Assembly (NCBI GenBank): GCA_017445905.1
Contig: JAFSRX010000009.1
Span: 81,559-145,558, forward strand
Reading direction: 5' to 3'
Length of the DNA: 64,000 nt
From: Eubacterium sp.
Lineage (GTDB): Bacteria; Bacillota; Clostridia; Oscillospirales; Acutalibacteraceae
Below, in pieces: positions 16,627 through 23,588 of this stretch; position 1 is the first letter of the stretch; each line of letters begins with the position of its first letter. Below the pieces are notes generated by a model. It was given only the letters and a program-made list of their open reading frames with translations, had not been told where the DNA came from and did no database searches. A program made the translations under genes and the position numbers.

Positions 16627-17340
16627 CTATTTTATTGCCATATGATTTTGCATTTCATCCTTTATTTTTGAGAGTATTCGTTTTTCAAGTCTTGATATGT
16701 ATGACTGAGAAATACCCATATTATCGGCAAGCTCCTTTTGTGTCTGAACTTTTACTCCCCCAAGTCCGAAGCGCTGCTGCATAATATGCTTTTCTTTTTG
16801 CGAAAGATTTGAAACAATATATCTTAGTAGCCTTTTTTCATCCTCATACTCTATTCCCTGACTGATTTCATCCGGCTCCGATCCGAGAACATCTCTTAAA
16901 GTCAGCTCATTGCCGTCCCAGTCAACAGATAACGGCTCATCAAATGACATTTCTGTTTTTGAATTTGACGCCTTTCTTAAGTACATAAGAATTTCATTTT
17001 CTATACACCTTGATGCATATGTTGCAAGCTTTATATTTTTATCGGGATTATATGTTTTAACCGCCTTCATCAAGCCGATTGTTCCTATTGAAACAAGGTC
17101 CTCTGCTCCTGCGGTTTTTGATTCATATTTCTTTGCTATATATACAACAAGTCTCAGATTATGAGTAACAAGCAAATCCCTGTTTTCATTATTGCCGTTT
17201 CTTATTTGATTAATTATTCTGTTTTCCTCCTCTTTACTGAGCGGTGGAGGAAGAGTTTCGGGTCCGTTTATATAACAGCAATACTCCTCATATGCTATTA
17301 CTCTGACTATAAAATTAAATACTTTATTTAAAATACTCAT
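16627..17340 (-). CDS. sigE: RNA polymerase sporulation sigma factor SigE (pro-sigma-E)
   Basis: Early mother-cell sigma factor, made as an inactive membrane-tethered precursor. The first 20-odd residues are a hydrophobic/amphipathic pro-sequence; YEEYCCYINGPETLPPPL spans the expected cleavage region. Region 2 (NLRLVVYIAKKY, DLVSIGTIGLMKAV, KLATYASRCIENEI) and region 4 helix-turn-helix (TQKELADNMGISQSYISRLE) are intact. The start is ATG 17338-17340 with AGGTG six bases upstream; a GTG nine bases earlier is unlikely. It lies directly after spoIIGA, its activating protease. At 237 residues it is of normal size. Confidence 0.96.
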   Translation of the reverse strand: MSILNKVFNFIVRVIAYEEYCCYINGPETLPPPLSKEEENRIINQIRNGNNENRDLLVTHNLRLVVYIAKKYESKTAGAEDLVSIGTIGLMKAVKTYNPDKNIKLATYASRCIENEILMYLRKASNSKTEMSFDEPLSVDWDGNELTLRDVLGSEPDEISQGIEYEDEKRLLRYIVSNLSQKEKHIMQQRFGLGGVKVQTQKELADNMGISQSYISRLEKRILSKIKDEMQNHMAIK

Positions 17341-17349
17341 TAAAATCAC

Positions 17350-18153
17350 CTATACAGAAATAATTTCGGGGTTGATTATCGCAGAAAAGCTTTCAGCGTT
17401 CATCTCTTCACTAAGTGCAACATAAACATTTTCTATTTTCTCATACCCCCTTGATGTTTTAACTTTAACGCACTGCGGCTTGTATGCAGTTAAATAAGAT
17501 GATGAATTAATTGTTGATGACGGAATAAGTCTTGCGCTGTTCTCATCAAAAAGCTCCTTACAACTATCCTTTTTAACAATAATAACAGGATAATCGGAAA
17601 ACGGCTCTCTGAGTTTATTCCCTGTATCACTCAGCGCAAAAAGAGAAACCTCTTTTGAATTGTTTTCAATAATTATGCTGTATATCTCGCCTGCTCCAAG
17701 CTTTTTATTATAAAGCCTTATGATAATACATGCAGCAAGATATGCAAACAAAGCGCTAAGAATCAGTTCTTTTGCGTTGATATCAATATAGATTTCGCCG
17801 TTATTTGTGCATATTCTGTTGCTTTTAAAAAGCATCTGAATACCCGTTATTACTCCCAAAAATACAAAATTCGAAAACAAAAAAATCATAAGAACTGAAA
17901 TAAAGCTCTTGATTCTCATAAAACCGAATGTAATAAGAATTAATAAAACTGCGCACAATATCTTTGATGAGAGAAATATGTAGATTGGTATATCATCAAT
18001 AAGAATTATCAGTGAATACGCACCGCCAAGAGTTGCTCCTGCAACCAGGCGCAGTGTTTTTGCTCCCCTCTTTGCAATTTTCGATGAAATTTGAAGAAGC
18101 AAAAATGTTATGAAAAAATTTATTATAAACAAAATATCTGCGTAAATAACAAT
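17350..18153 (-). CDS. spoIIGA: Sigma-E processing peptidase SpoIIGA
   Basis: Membrane aspartic protease that cleaves pro-sigma-E after a signal from the forespore. Five hydrophobic segments fill about residues 1-150, and the C-terminal half has the protease motif SDTGNKLREPFSDYPVII (near 175). The family starts as M-x-I-Y-x-D-x-x-x-x-x-N-F; here VIYADILFIINF begins at the second codon after ATT 18151-18153, which lies six bases after AAGGGGGG. No ATG, GTG or TTG is near; the frame extends to a TTG at 18189, but that lies upstream of the predicted transcription start. I therefore infer an AUU start (268 residues). sigE follows nine bases later. Confidence 0.9.
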   Translation of the reverse strand: MVIYADILFIINFFITFLLLQISSKIAKRGAKTLRLVAGATLGGAYSLIILIDDIPIYIFLSSKILCAVLLILITFGFMRIKSFISVLMIFLFSNFVFLGVITGIQMLFKSNRICTNNGEIYIDINAKELILSALFAYLAACIIIRLYNKKLGAGEIYSIIIENNSKEVSLFALSDTGNKLREPFSDYPVIIVKKDSCKELFDENSARLIPSSTINSSSYLTAYKPQCVKVKTSRGYEKIENVYVALSEEMNAESFSAIINPEIISV

Positions 18154-18159
18154 AAAAAT

Positions 18160-18208
18160 CCCCCCTTGCAGATTTATTATAATCTGCAAGGGAGGATTAT
18201 TTTGTCAA
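18160..18208 (-). promoter_or_regulatory. spoIIGA promoter with long spacer inside a palindrome
   Basis: TTGACA (18203-18208) and TATAAT (18176-18181) are 21 bases apart. Bacillus spoIIG is known for a similarly over-long spacer and Spo0A dependence; TTTGACAAA and an upstream TGTTGAA are each one base from a Spo0A-box core. A 12-bp inverted repeat (CCCTTGCAGATT/AATCTGCAAGGG, 18164-18193) spans the -10 box and the Shine-Dalgarno (18160-18167). Confidence 0.6.
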
Positions 18209-18229
18209 ATTGCGTTCAACAATTAAAAA

Positions 18230-18450
18230 TTAAAAGCGCAAGGAGTAAGAAAAACTATTCTCTATTATCTATTATGTTTTATCTCTTATCATTTTTTAGA
18301 TAACGGATAATAGATAAGGGATAATAGAGATTAACGTCGGGTCTTGCAGACAGCATTTTTACTTTAAGAGACCGCGGAAGCCCTTCCCTACGAATTCGCA
18401 ACTAAAAAAACAGTAGGGGCGTGTCTCCCGACACGCCCGATACTTTATTT
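18230..18450. repeat. Composite intergenic repeat region
   Basis: A CTATTATC-type tandem arm and its inverted partner GATAATAG (about 18257-18330) are followed by the core GGGTCTTGCAGACAGC (18338-18354) in the inverse sense of 12030. Then comes GGGCGTGTC/GACACGCCC (from about 18418 to 18440), a 9-bp hairpin that probably ends transcription of the M23 gene on the minus strand. No protein is visible. Confidence 0.6.
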
Positions 18451-18452
18451 AA

Positions 18453-20762
18453 CTATTTCTTAGTAGTAACAGTTCTAGCTTTGCTCCAGGAGGAATAATA
18501 CTTTTTGCCGTTAACTGTTTTATAGGTTCTTATGCGAACATAGTATTTCTTCTTCCCTTTAAGCTTCTTGATTGTTTTTGACGTTGTTTTGTTTGAAGAA
18601 ACGGTAACAGTCTTTTTATTGCTTGTGAAACTGCTGTTTGTTGCATACTGAATCTGATAGCCAGTTGTTTGGGTGGTCTGTTTATTCCATTTAACTGCGA
18701 AACCTTTTGACTTAGATGAAACCGTTGAAATGCTTGTTCCTTTAGGATTGATTGTAAAGCGTAGAGTTTTTGATCCTTCAAAAGCACCTTTAAGTTTTAC
18801 ATTTACTTTATATTCTCCTACATTCTTTCTTCCACTGTCATATTTGATATCAGCATAGCCATCTGATAATTCAAATCTATTTTCATCATAATAAACACCA
18901 TATGCTTTAGGTTTCTTGACGTTGCCGTTATAAGTATAAGTTGTTGTTGATAATTCTATTCGTTCTATTCCAAGAAACTCTTTAACATCCAGAGTTTTAT
19001 TACAATTTGAACAGCGGATTTCATACTTACCGTTATATCCAATTCCAGCCTTCTTTGTTCTAACTTCGTATGTTTCATATACATTATGGTCACATGTTTC
19101 AGGCTCTTCTTTATAATTAGGATTAACTGTTCCGCACCCATTTTTACAATACTTTGAATTGCTGTCAAAGCTATGTCCCAATGCAGGAATTGTTGTTTGT
19201 GCTGTTATTACTGTTCCGCAAACAGAGCAATGGTTTCCCTCAGTCTTGCCGGATTTTGTACAAGTAGCAGCAACCGCTGAATCTTTAACAGGAGTATGCG
19301 CAATTTTAGGAATTGTTTCAGTATATGAATCACCACACAATGAACATGTAAAGGTTTTTATTCCCGTTGATGTACAGGTGGCTTCTTTTGTGACTTTGCT
19401 TAAATACAAGTGAGAACAGGTTTCAGATATTGAGAAATTGGCTTCCTCATATTTATATATACCGCCTTTATATATAGCATCAACATACGCTTTATATTCA
19501 CCCGGCTCAAATGTTTTTGTTGCACTCGTTGTTTCAACATTCCAAATGCTGTAATCATCATCTGTTTCTTTACCGTTTTCTATCTTTTTGATTCTGACAT
19601 TATAGAGTGTTGCGGTGGGATATTCTTTCCAAGAGAAAGTAATTTTTCTGCCTTGATTAAGAATATTTGTTTTTCTGGTTGCTGATTTAATTGTAAAACT
19701 TGCATTCTTGTATTTATATGTAGAATTACTGCAAACTGCATCAACATATGCTCTATAAGTTCCGTCGGGTAATTCTACCGAAGTTGATGTTGACTTAATA
19801 CTCCATGCACTATAGTCTTCGCTTGTTTCAGCACCGTCTACAATACGTTTAATTCTGACGTTATAAACAGACGCACCACTATAAGCAGCCCAGCTAAACT
19901 TTGCCGTGCTGTTTGTTACAGACACATTTGTTGGATTAATACTATTGCTTGAATTAATTGTAAAATATGTTTCAGAATACTTTACAGTGCCGCTGCTGCA
20001 TACAGCGTCAACATAGACTTTATAATAGCCATTTTCAAATTCTTTGCCGGTATATGGCGTGGAGACATTCCAAATGCTATAATCATCAGATGTTTCAGCG
20101 CCGTTAACTATTTTCTTAATTCTTACATTATATACTGTTGCGCCTGGATAGGCGTACCAACTAATATTTGCATAATTATCAATAACATTAACATAAGTCT
20201 CTGTATTATTAACAGAAACAGGTGAATCAATATATGTATATGCTAAAGAACTTGGATTAACATTCAAACAAGTTGAAGTAGAGCGAGTCGCTCCATATGA
20301 CGTTCTGATTTCAAAATGCAAATGATAGCCGGTACTGTAACCTGATGATCCAACATTTGCAATTTGCTGACCTGCAATAACATTATCCCCAACTGAAACC
20401 TTTATACTATCTTTTTTCAAATGACCATAATATGAGCATTTACCATCGTTATGTCTTATAGCTACCATATTCCCATAAGTTGAATAATGTTCACATTGAT
20501 AACCGCACGAAACATGAGGACAGCTATTTGCAACACTTACAACAGTACCAGATGCGGTCGCTACAACTATGTTAGCTTGTCCACTTGTTGCAACATCAAT
20601 TCCGTAATGATATCCGCTATTTCTACTACCGTAAGGCGAAGAAATACTATAACTTCCTAAAACAGGAAATATATAATCCGCTGCCGATGAGGTAATAGTC
20701 ATTCCCGTTGTAACACTTAGCAAAACGACTAATGATAAAATCACGCTTATTAATCTTTTCAT
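18453..20762 (-). CDS. Secreted M23 (LytM-type) metallopeptidase with Fn3-like and CxxC repeats
   Basis: A 769-residue exported protein. A signal peptide (about 1-28) precedes an M23 peptidase domain with HYGIDVA (near 54) and HLHFEI (near 150), the zinc and catalytic residues of peptidoglycan endopeptidases. Then come three similar modules of about 80 residues (YNVRIKKIVNGAETSDDYS and variants; Fn3-like), two CxxC modules (CSLCG, CSVCG; about 460-555), an Ig-like domain and a final Fn3 domain. There is no LPXTG. AAAGGAGG lies eight bases before ATG 20760-20762; the longer frame (to 20825) runs into the leader RNA. It probably remodels the wall. A structured RNA with terminator precedes it. 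Confidence 0.9.
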   Translation of the reverse strand: MKRLISVILSLVVLLSVTTGMTITSSAADYIFPVLGSYSISSPYGSRNSGYHYGIDVATSGQANIVVATASGTVVSVANSCPHVSCGYQCEHYSTYGNMVAIRHNDGKCSYYGHLKKDSIKVSVGDNVIAGQQIANVGSSGYSTGYHLHFEIRTSYGATRSTSTCLNVNPSSLAYTYIDSPVSVNNTETYVNVIDNYANISWYAYPGATVYNVRIKKIVNGAETSDDYSIWNVSTPYTGKEFENGYYKVYVDAVCSSGTVKYSETYFTINSSNSINPTNVSVTNSTAKFSWAAYSGASVYNVRIKRIVDGAETSEDYSAWSIKSTSTSVELPDGTYRAYVDAVCSNSTYKYKNASFTIKSATRKTNILNQGRKITFSWKEYPTATLYNVRIKKIENGKETDDDYSIWNVETTSATKTFEPGEYKAYVDAIYKGGIYKYEEANFSISETCSHLYLSKVTKEATCTSTGIKTFTCSLCGDSYTETIPKIAHTPVKDSAVAATCTKSGKTEGNHCSVCGTVITAQTTIPALGHSFDSNSKYCKNGCGTVNPNYKEEPETCDHNVYETYEVRTKKAGIGYNGKYEIRCSNCNKTLDVKEFLGIERIELSTTTYTYNGNVKKPKAYGVYYDENRFELSDGYADIKYDSGRKNVGEYKVNVKLKGAFEGSKTLRFTINPKGTSISTVSSKSKGFAVKWNKQTTQTTGYQIQYATNSSFTSNKKTVTVSSNKTTSKTIKKLKGKKKYYVRIRTYKTVNGKKYYSSWSKARTVTTKK

Positions 20763-20782
20763 TATTATTCCTCCTTTGATAT

Positions 20783-20941
20783 AAAAAAGCGCAGCATTGA
20801 GCTGCGCAAAAAACGCATAGTTCACTGCTGCGACACAAATCTGAACGGTTAAAAATCAACACGCCAAATTGAGCATGCATTTTTATCAGAAGATAAAAAT
20901 AGCGTGCATGATTTTTCCAAAAATATTCAGATTTATGTCGC
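20783..20941 (-). ncRNA. Structured leader RNA with intrinsic terminator (candidate riboregulator or small RNA)
   Basis: From the predicted +1, GCGACATAAATCTGAA (20926-20941) pairs with TTCAGATTTGTGTCGC (20830-20845) over 16 bp. Inside, 20902-20918 pairs with 20847-20865 and a hairpin forms at 20879-20900. CATGCA/TGCATG (20874-20879 with 20905-20910) is an alternative pairing that excludes part of the second stem. GCGCAGC/GCTGCGC plus T6 (20783-20807) terminates the RNA 15 bases before the Shine-Dalgarno of the M23 gene. I do not recognise a known riboswitch; a free 6S-like RNA is the main alternative. Confidence 0.6.
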
Positions 20942-20947
20942 AAAAAT

Positions 20948-20976
20948 ATTTTATCATTATTATTTGAATAAGTCAA
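20948..20976 (-). promoter_or_regulatory. Sigma-A promoter of the leader RNA / M23 gene
   Basis: TTGACT (20971-20976), 17 bases, TAAAAT (20948-20953), with TG one base before the -10 box. It places +1 at about 20941, the first base of the closing stem. Confidence 0.8.
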
Positions 20977-20988
20977 CAAATAAAATAA

Positions 20989-21016
20989 GCGTATAAGGCT
21001 TTGACTCCTTATACGC
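20989..21016 (-). terminator. Terminator after the RNA methyltransferase gene
   Basis: GCGTATAAGG/CCTTATACGC, 10 bp with an 8-base loop, then TTATTTTATTT on the minus strand. It is about 107 bases after the stop; the sequence between is AT-rich with GCGATAT repeats and no visible gene. Confidence 0.8.
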
Positions 21017-21122
21017 AAAATTTTTTAAAACGATGTTGCTTGCCAAAATGCGATATTGTTTTTTAAAACAGCGATATTTTAAACTTCATTTAAAGCGATA
21101 TAATCAAAACAAGTTTTGATTG

Positions 21123-22238
21123 TTATTTAAAATACATATAATATTGGCATTTTATTGTTCCGTTATAGAGCTTACGGCGCTTATCTGCTTTTCTGCCGAA
21201 GGCTTTTTCAAATTCTTCATCGGGAGAAATAATTCCATATGACCATCCGTATTTTGAAACGAACTTTTCACCCATAATATGATAGATGCGCTTCGCTTCT
21301 TTGTAATCAAGCATTCTTTCGCCGTAGGGTGGATTTGTTACGAGCGTTCCTTTTTCGCTGGATGGAACAAAATTTTTAACATCGAGTTTATCAAGTTTCA
21401 GGAATTTATCAACCTTTGCATTTTTAGCATTAGTTAACGCAAGTTCAATCGAATTCTCATCAATATCGCTGCCAAAAGCACGAAAATCAGTATCTTTTTT
21501 AATTAAGTCGTGGCATCTTTCACGTTCGCTCATCCAGATGCTTTCACTGATAAAGCCCCATCTGTCGATATCAAAATTACGGTTGATACCGGGCGCGATA
21601 TTATTAGCGAGCATTGCCCCTTCAATCAGGATTGTTCCGCTTCCGCAGCAGGGGTCATACAAAGTATGATAATGTCTTAATTTTGAAAGAGAACACATAG
21701 CAGCAGCGAGAGTTTCTCTTATCGGGGCGTCATTTCCTTTAGGACGGTATCCCCTTTTATGAAGGCTTGCGCCGCTTGTATCGAGCATAATACAAACTTC
21801 ATCCTTCATAATTGAAAACTGAACCTGGTGAACAGGACCCGTTTCCTCAAACCACGAGATATTATAATCCTCTTTTAGCGATTCAACTATCGCTTTTTTT
21901 ATAATACTCTGACAGTCAGGAATTGAATGAAGGGTTGAATTTATCGAAAAACCTTTAACGGGAAAAGTATCGCTGCTCCCGATGAACTCAGACCAGGGAA
22001 GATTTTTAACTCCCTGAAAAAGCTCTTCAAAGGTTACGGCGTTAAATCTGTCGAGAACAATTAAAATTCTCTCTGAAAAACGTGACCAAATATTTGCTCT
22101 TGCAAGAATTGTTTTATCACCTTCAAAAAACACCCTTGCATTTTCGCTTGAAACATTCTCAGCGCCCATCATTTTAAGCTCATCACTCACCAAACCTTCA
22201 ACGCCAAGAAGGCAGGGAGCACACATTAACATTTTCAT
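21123..22238 (-). CDS. THUMP-domain 23S rRNA (guanine-N2) methyltransferase, RlmL/YpsC type
   Basis: A 371-residue class I SAM-dependent RNA methyltransferase. An N-terminal THUMP domain (about 50-160) binds RNA. YDPCCGSGTILIEGAM (near 181-196) is SAM-binding motif I and TNPPYGERM (near 298) is the N6/N2-methylase NPPY motif. It resembles the first half of E. coli RlmL and Bacillus YpsC; the exact target is inferred. It lies after divIC on the same strand. Confidence 0.9.
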   Translation of the reverse strand: MKMLMCAPCLLGVEGLVSDELKMMGAENVSSENARVFFEGDKTILARANIWSRFSERILIVLDRFNAVTFEELFQGVKNLPWSEFIGSSDTFPVKGFSINSTLHSIPDCQSIIKKAIVESLKEDYNISWFEETGPVHQVQFSIMKDEVCIMLDTSGASLHKRGYRPKGNDAPIRETLAAAMCSLSKLRHYHTLYDPCCGSGTILIEGAMLANNIAPGINRNFDIDRWGFISESIWMSERERCHDLIKKDTDFRAFGSDIDENSIELALTNAKNAKVDKFLKLDKLDVKNFVPSSEKGTLVTNPPYGERMLDYKEAKRIYHIMGEKFVSKYGWSYGIISPDEEFEKAFGRKADKRRKLYNGTIKCQYYMYFK

Positions 22239-22263
22239 AGTTTTATCCTTACATATTAATAAC

Positions 22264-22285
22264 GGGAGGGCGTGGAAGCCCTCCC
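22264..22285 (-). terminator. GGGAGGGC hairpin after divIC
   Basis: GGGAGGGC/GCCCTCCC with a 6-base loop; only CGTTATTAAT follows, so termination is doubtful. The same arms occur at 5146, which suggests a mobile hairpin module. Confidence 0.45.
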
Positions 22286-22299
22286 CTACATTATATTAT

Positions 22300-22599
22300 T
22301 TATGAAATATCGTAAAAAACGATTTCGCCGTCTTTAACATAGCCCTTTTCTCTTGCTTTTTGCTCAATATATTCCTCTTTATTATCGGAATTAAGAATAG
22401 CTTTAATCTTTTCGTTTTCTTTTATCTGATTTTCATACTGAGCATCAAGTTCAACAGCCTGGGCTTTAAGACGGCTGATATCCGAATAATTTGAAACAAG
22501 AGTATATGAGCAATATGAAACAAGCCCGATGAAGAAGATTGCTATAACGAGCTTAATAAACGATTTACTTTTAATGAATTTTGAAATATTTTTATTCAT
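22300..22599 (-). CDS. divIC: Septum formation initiator DivIC/FtsB
   Basis: A 99-residue bitopic division protein. A short cytoplasmic start and one membrane helix (about 16-37) are followed by a leucine/glutamate-rich coiled coil (about 38-75) and the C-terminal EEYIEQKAREKGYVKDGEIV typical of DivIC. It is probably part of the DivIB-FtsL-DivIC complex. It follows yabP-yabQ as in Bacillus and has its own promoter candidate (22639-22668). Confidence 0.9.
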   Translation of the reverse strand: MNKNISKFIKSKSFIKLVIAIFFIGLVSYCSYTLVSNYSDISRLKAQAVELDAQYENQIKENEKIKAILNSDNKEEYIEQKAREKGYVKDGEIVFYDIS

Positions 22600-22638
22600 T
22601 CCTATCGCCCCTACACATCATATACGCTTAGTATATTT

Positions 22639-22668
22639 ATTATAATACATTATATAGGTAAATTGCAA
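22639..22668 (-). promoter_or_regulatory. Possible divIC promoter
   Basis: TTGCAA (22663-22668), 18 bases, TATAAT (22639-22644). A vegetative promoter here would keep the division gene independent of the sporulation genes upstream. Confidence 0.5.
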
Positions 22669-22676
22669 TAGTTTTT

Positions 22677-23015
22677 TTAAAGTTTTTCATTATTTTTTTG
22701 TGCTTTTTTCGCTTTGAGAAGCTTCTTTTTAACATTTATTAAACGTATAGTTGAAAACTTGGCGATTTTATGGAATAAAGCCAAATATAAAAGGAATGAC
22801 GACAGGCAAAAGGCAACATAAATCACTCTGATTTCTCCACTGCTGAAACCAATCAAAAAGCTAAAAAACAAAAAAGCGCTGACCACCATAAATAGTATAT
22901 CGGCAAAAAATACAAAAATTCGATTTTTTATTATTTTTTCAAAAACATAAAACACATCGTATATTATTCCGAGAATTAATCCGAGAATAAAAAAAGCAAC
23001 AAATCCCTTTTCTAT
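22677..23015 (-). CDS. yabQ: Spore cortex biosynthesis protein YabQ
   Basis: A membrane protein needed for the spore cortex in Bacillus, 112 residues if it starts at ATA 23013-23015. GFVAFFILGLILGIIYDVF is the first membrane helix and its end; GxxxGxxYD is the family motif. Two or three further helices follow, with GEIRVIYVAFCL between them, then a lysine-rich tail. The first standard start codon (GTG at 22955) would remove the first helix, and no ATG, GTG or TTG exists between the upstream stop and that helix. ATA overlaps the yabP stop (ATAG), suggesting re-initiation. A local base error is the alternative. Confidence 0.82.
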   Translation of the reverse strand: MEKGFVAFFILGLILGIIYDVFYVFEKIIKNRIFVFFADILFMVVSAFLFFSFLIGFSSGEIRVIYVAFCLSSFLLYLALFHKIAKFSTIRLINVKKKLLKAKKAQKNNEKL

Positions 23016-23284
23016 GAAAACAACTTCCCGAAAAGTTTTTTTGCATCCGATTTATCGCTATATACTATTGCCGTTATTCTTCCGCTTACCTTCAGTATTC
23101 CGTTATCAAGGTCCAGGGTTTCAACTAAGAGGTGACTTCCCTTTATCAGAACATTACCCAAATCGCAAGCCGCATTTATTTCTTCTTCGTTAAAGGAAGA
23201 AACATCGTTAATTCCGGTTAAGTCAACTTCTTCCCTATTCACTGCGCTCAGGGTATGCTTTTTCTTTTCAAAATTATCCTGCAT
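23012..23284 (-). CDS. yabP: Sporulation protein YabP
   Basis: A YabP/YqfC-family protein of 90 residues, needed for sporulation in Bacillus. LTGINDVSSFNEEEI, DLGNVLIKGSHL and GILKVSGRITAIVYSD are the family blocks, a beta-rich domain. I start at ATG 23282-23284, eight bases after GGAGG. That Shine-Dalgarno is the 3' arm of a strong hairpin (23292-23325). The gene precedes yabQ with a 4-base overlap. Confidence 0.92.
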   Translation of the reverse strand: MQDNFEKKKHTLSAVNREEVDLTGINDVSSFNEEEINAACDLGNVLIKGSHLLVETLDLDNGILKVSGRITAIVYSDKSDAKKLFGKLFS

Positions 23285-23291
23285 ATAACAA

Positions 23292-23325
23292 AACCTCCGA
23301 TAAAGCATATGCTAAATCGGAGGTT
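23292..23325 (-). promoter_or_regulatory. Palindrome masking the yabP Shine-Dalgarno, with possible sigma-E promoter
   Basis: AACCTCCGAT (minus 5' arm, 23316-23325) pairs with ATCGGAGGTT (23292-23301), with an inner AGCAT/ATGCT. The 3' arm holds GGAGG. TTATAAC, 14 bases, CATATGCT loosely fits the sigma-E pattern; its transcript would start in or after the loop and lack the 5' arm. Confidence 0.6.
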
Positions 23326-23332
23326 GTTATAA

Positions 23333-23572
23333 CTAATTATTTCCCATATTTCTGAGATTGCTGACCAGATTTTCGATTTCGCCTTTAAGACTTTGAAGAA
23401 TCTCTATATTTTCGCCGAGTTCGCGATTTGATTCCGCTAGCTGTCTTTCAAGATTTGCATTAATTATCTCAAGCCGCTGATTCTCAAACTCAGCTTCATT
23501 CAAAGCTGCCTTAAGTCTTGCGTTTTCTTTTTTCAGCTGTTCATTCTCTTTGTTTTTAGGATATATAGCCAT
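23333..23572 (-). CDS. Small coiled-coil protein, unknown
   Basis: A 79-residue protein almost entirely predicted as a coiled coil, with leucines and glutamates in heptads (KENEQLKKENARLKAALNEA and onward). No signal, membrane helix or known domain. It lies 16 bases after the larger PPIase gene and before yabP. It resembles DivIC-type or cell-division coils only in composition. Function unknown. Confidence 0.6.
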   Translation of the reverse strand: MAIYPKNKENEQLKKENARLKAALNEAEFENQRLEIINANLERQLAESNRELGENIEILQSLKGEIENLVSNLRNMGNN

Positions 23573-23588
23573 ATTATAAAATGATTAA

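Noticed and set aside
18230-18335. Tandem ATTATCT units considered as a CRISPR array
   Set aside because: Units are 7-9 bases without spacers and form an inverted pair; there are no cas genes.
20783-20976. c-di-AMP or c-di-GMP riboswitch upstream of the M23 gene
   Set aside because: The conserved core sequences of those classes that I know are not seen in the leader.
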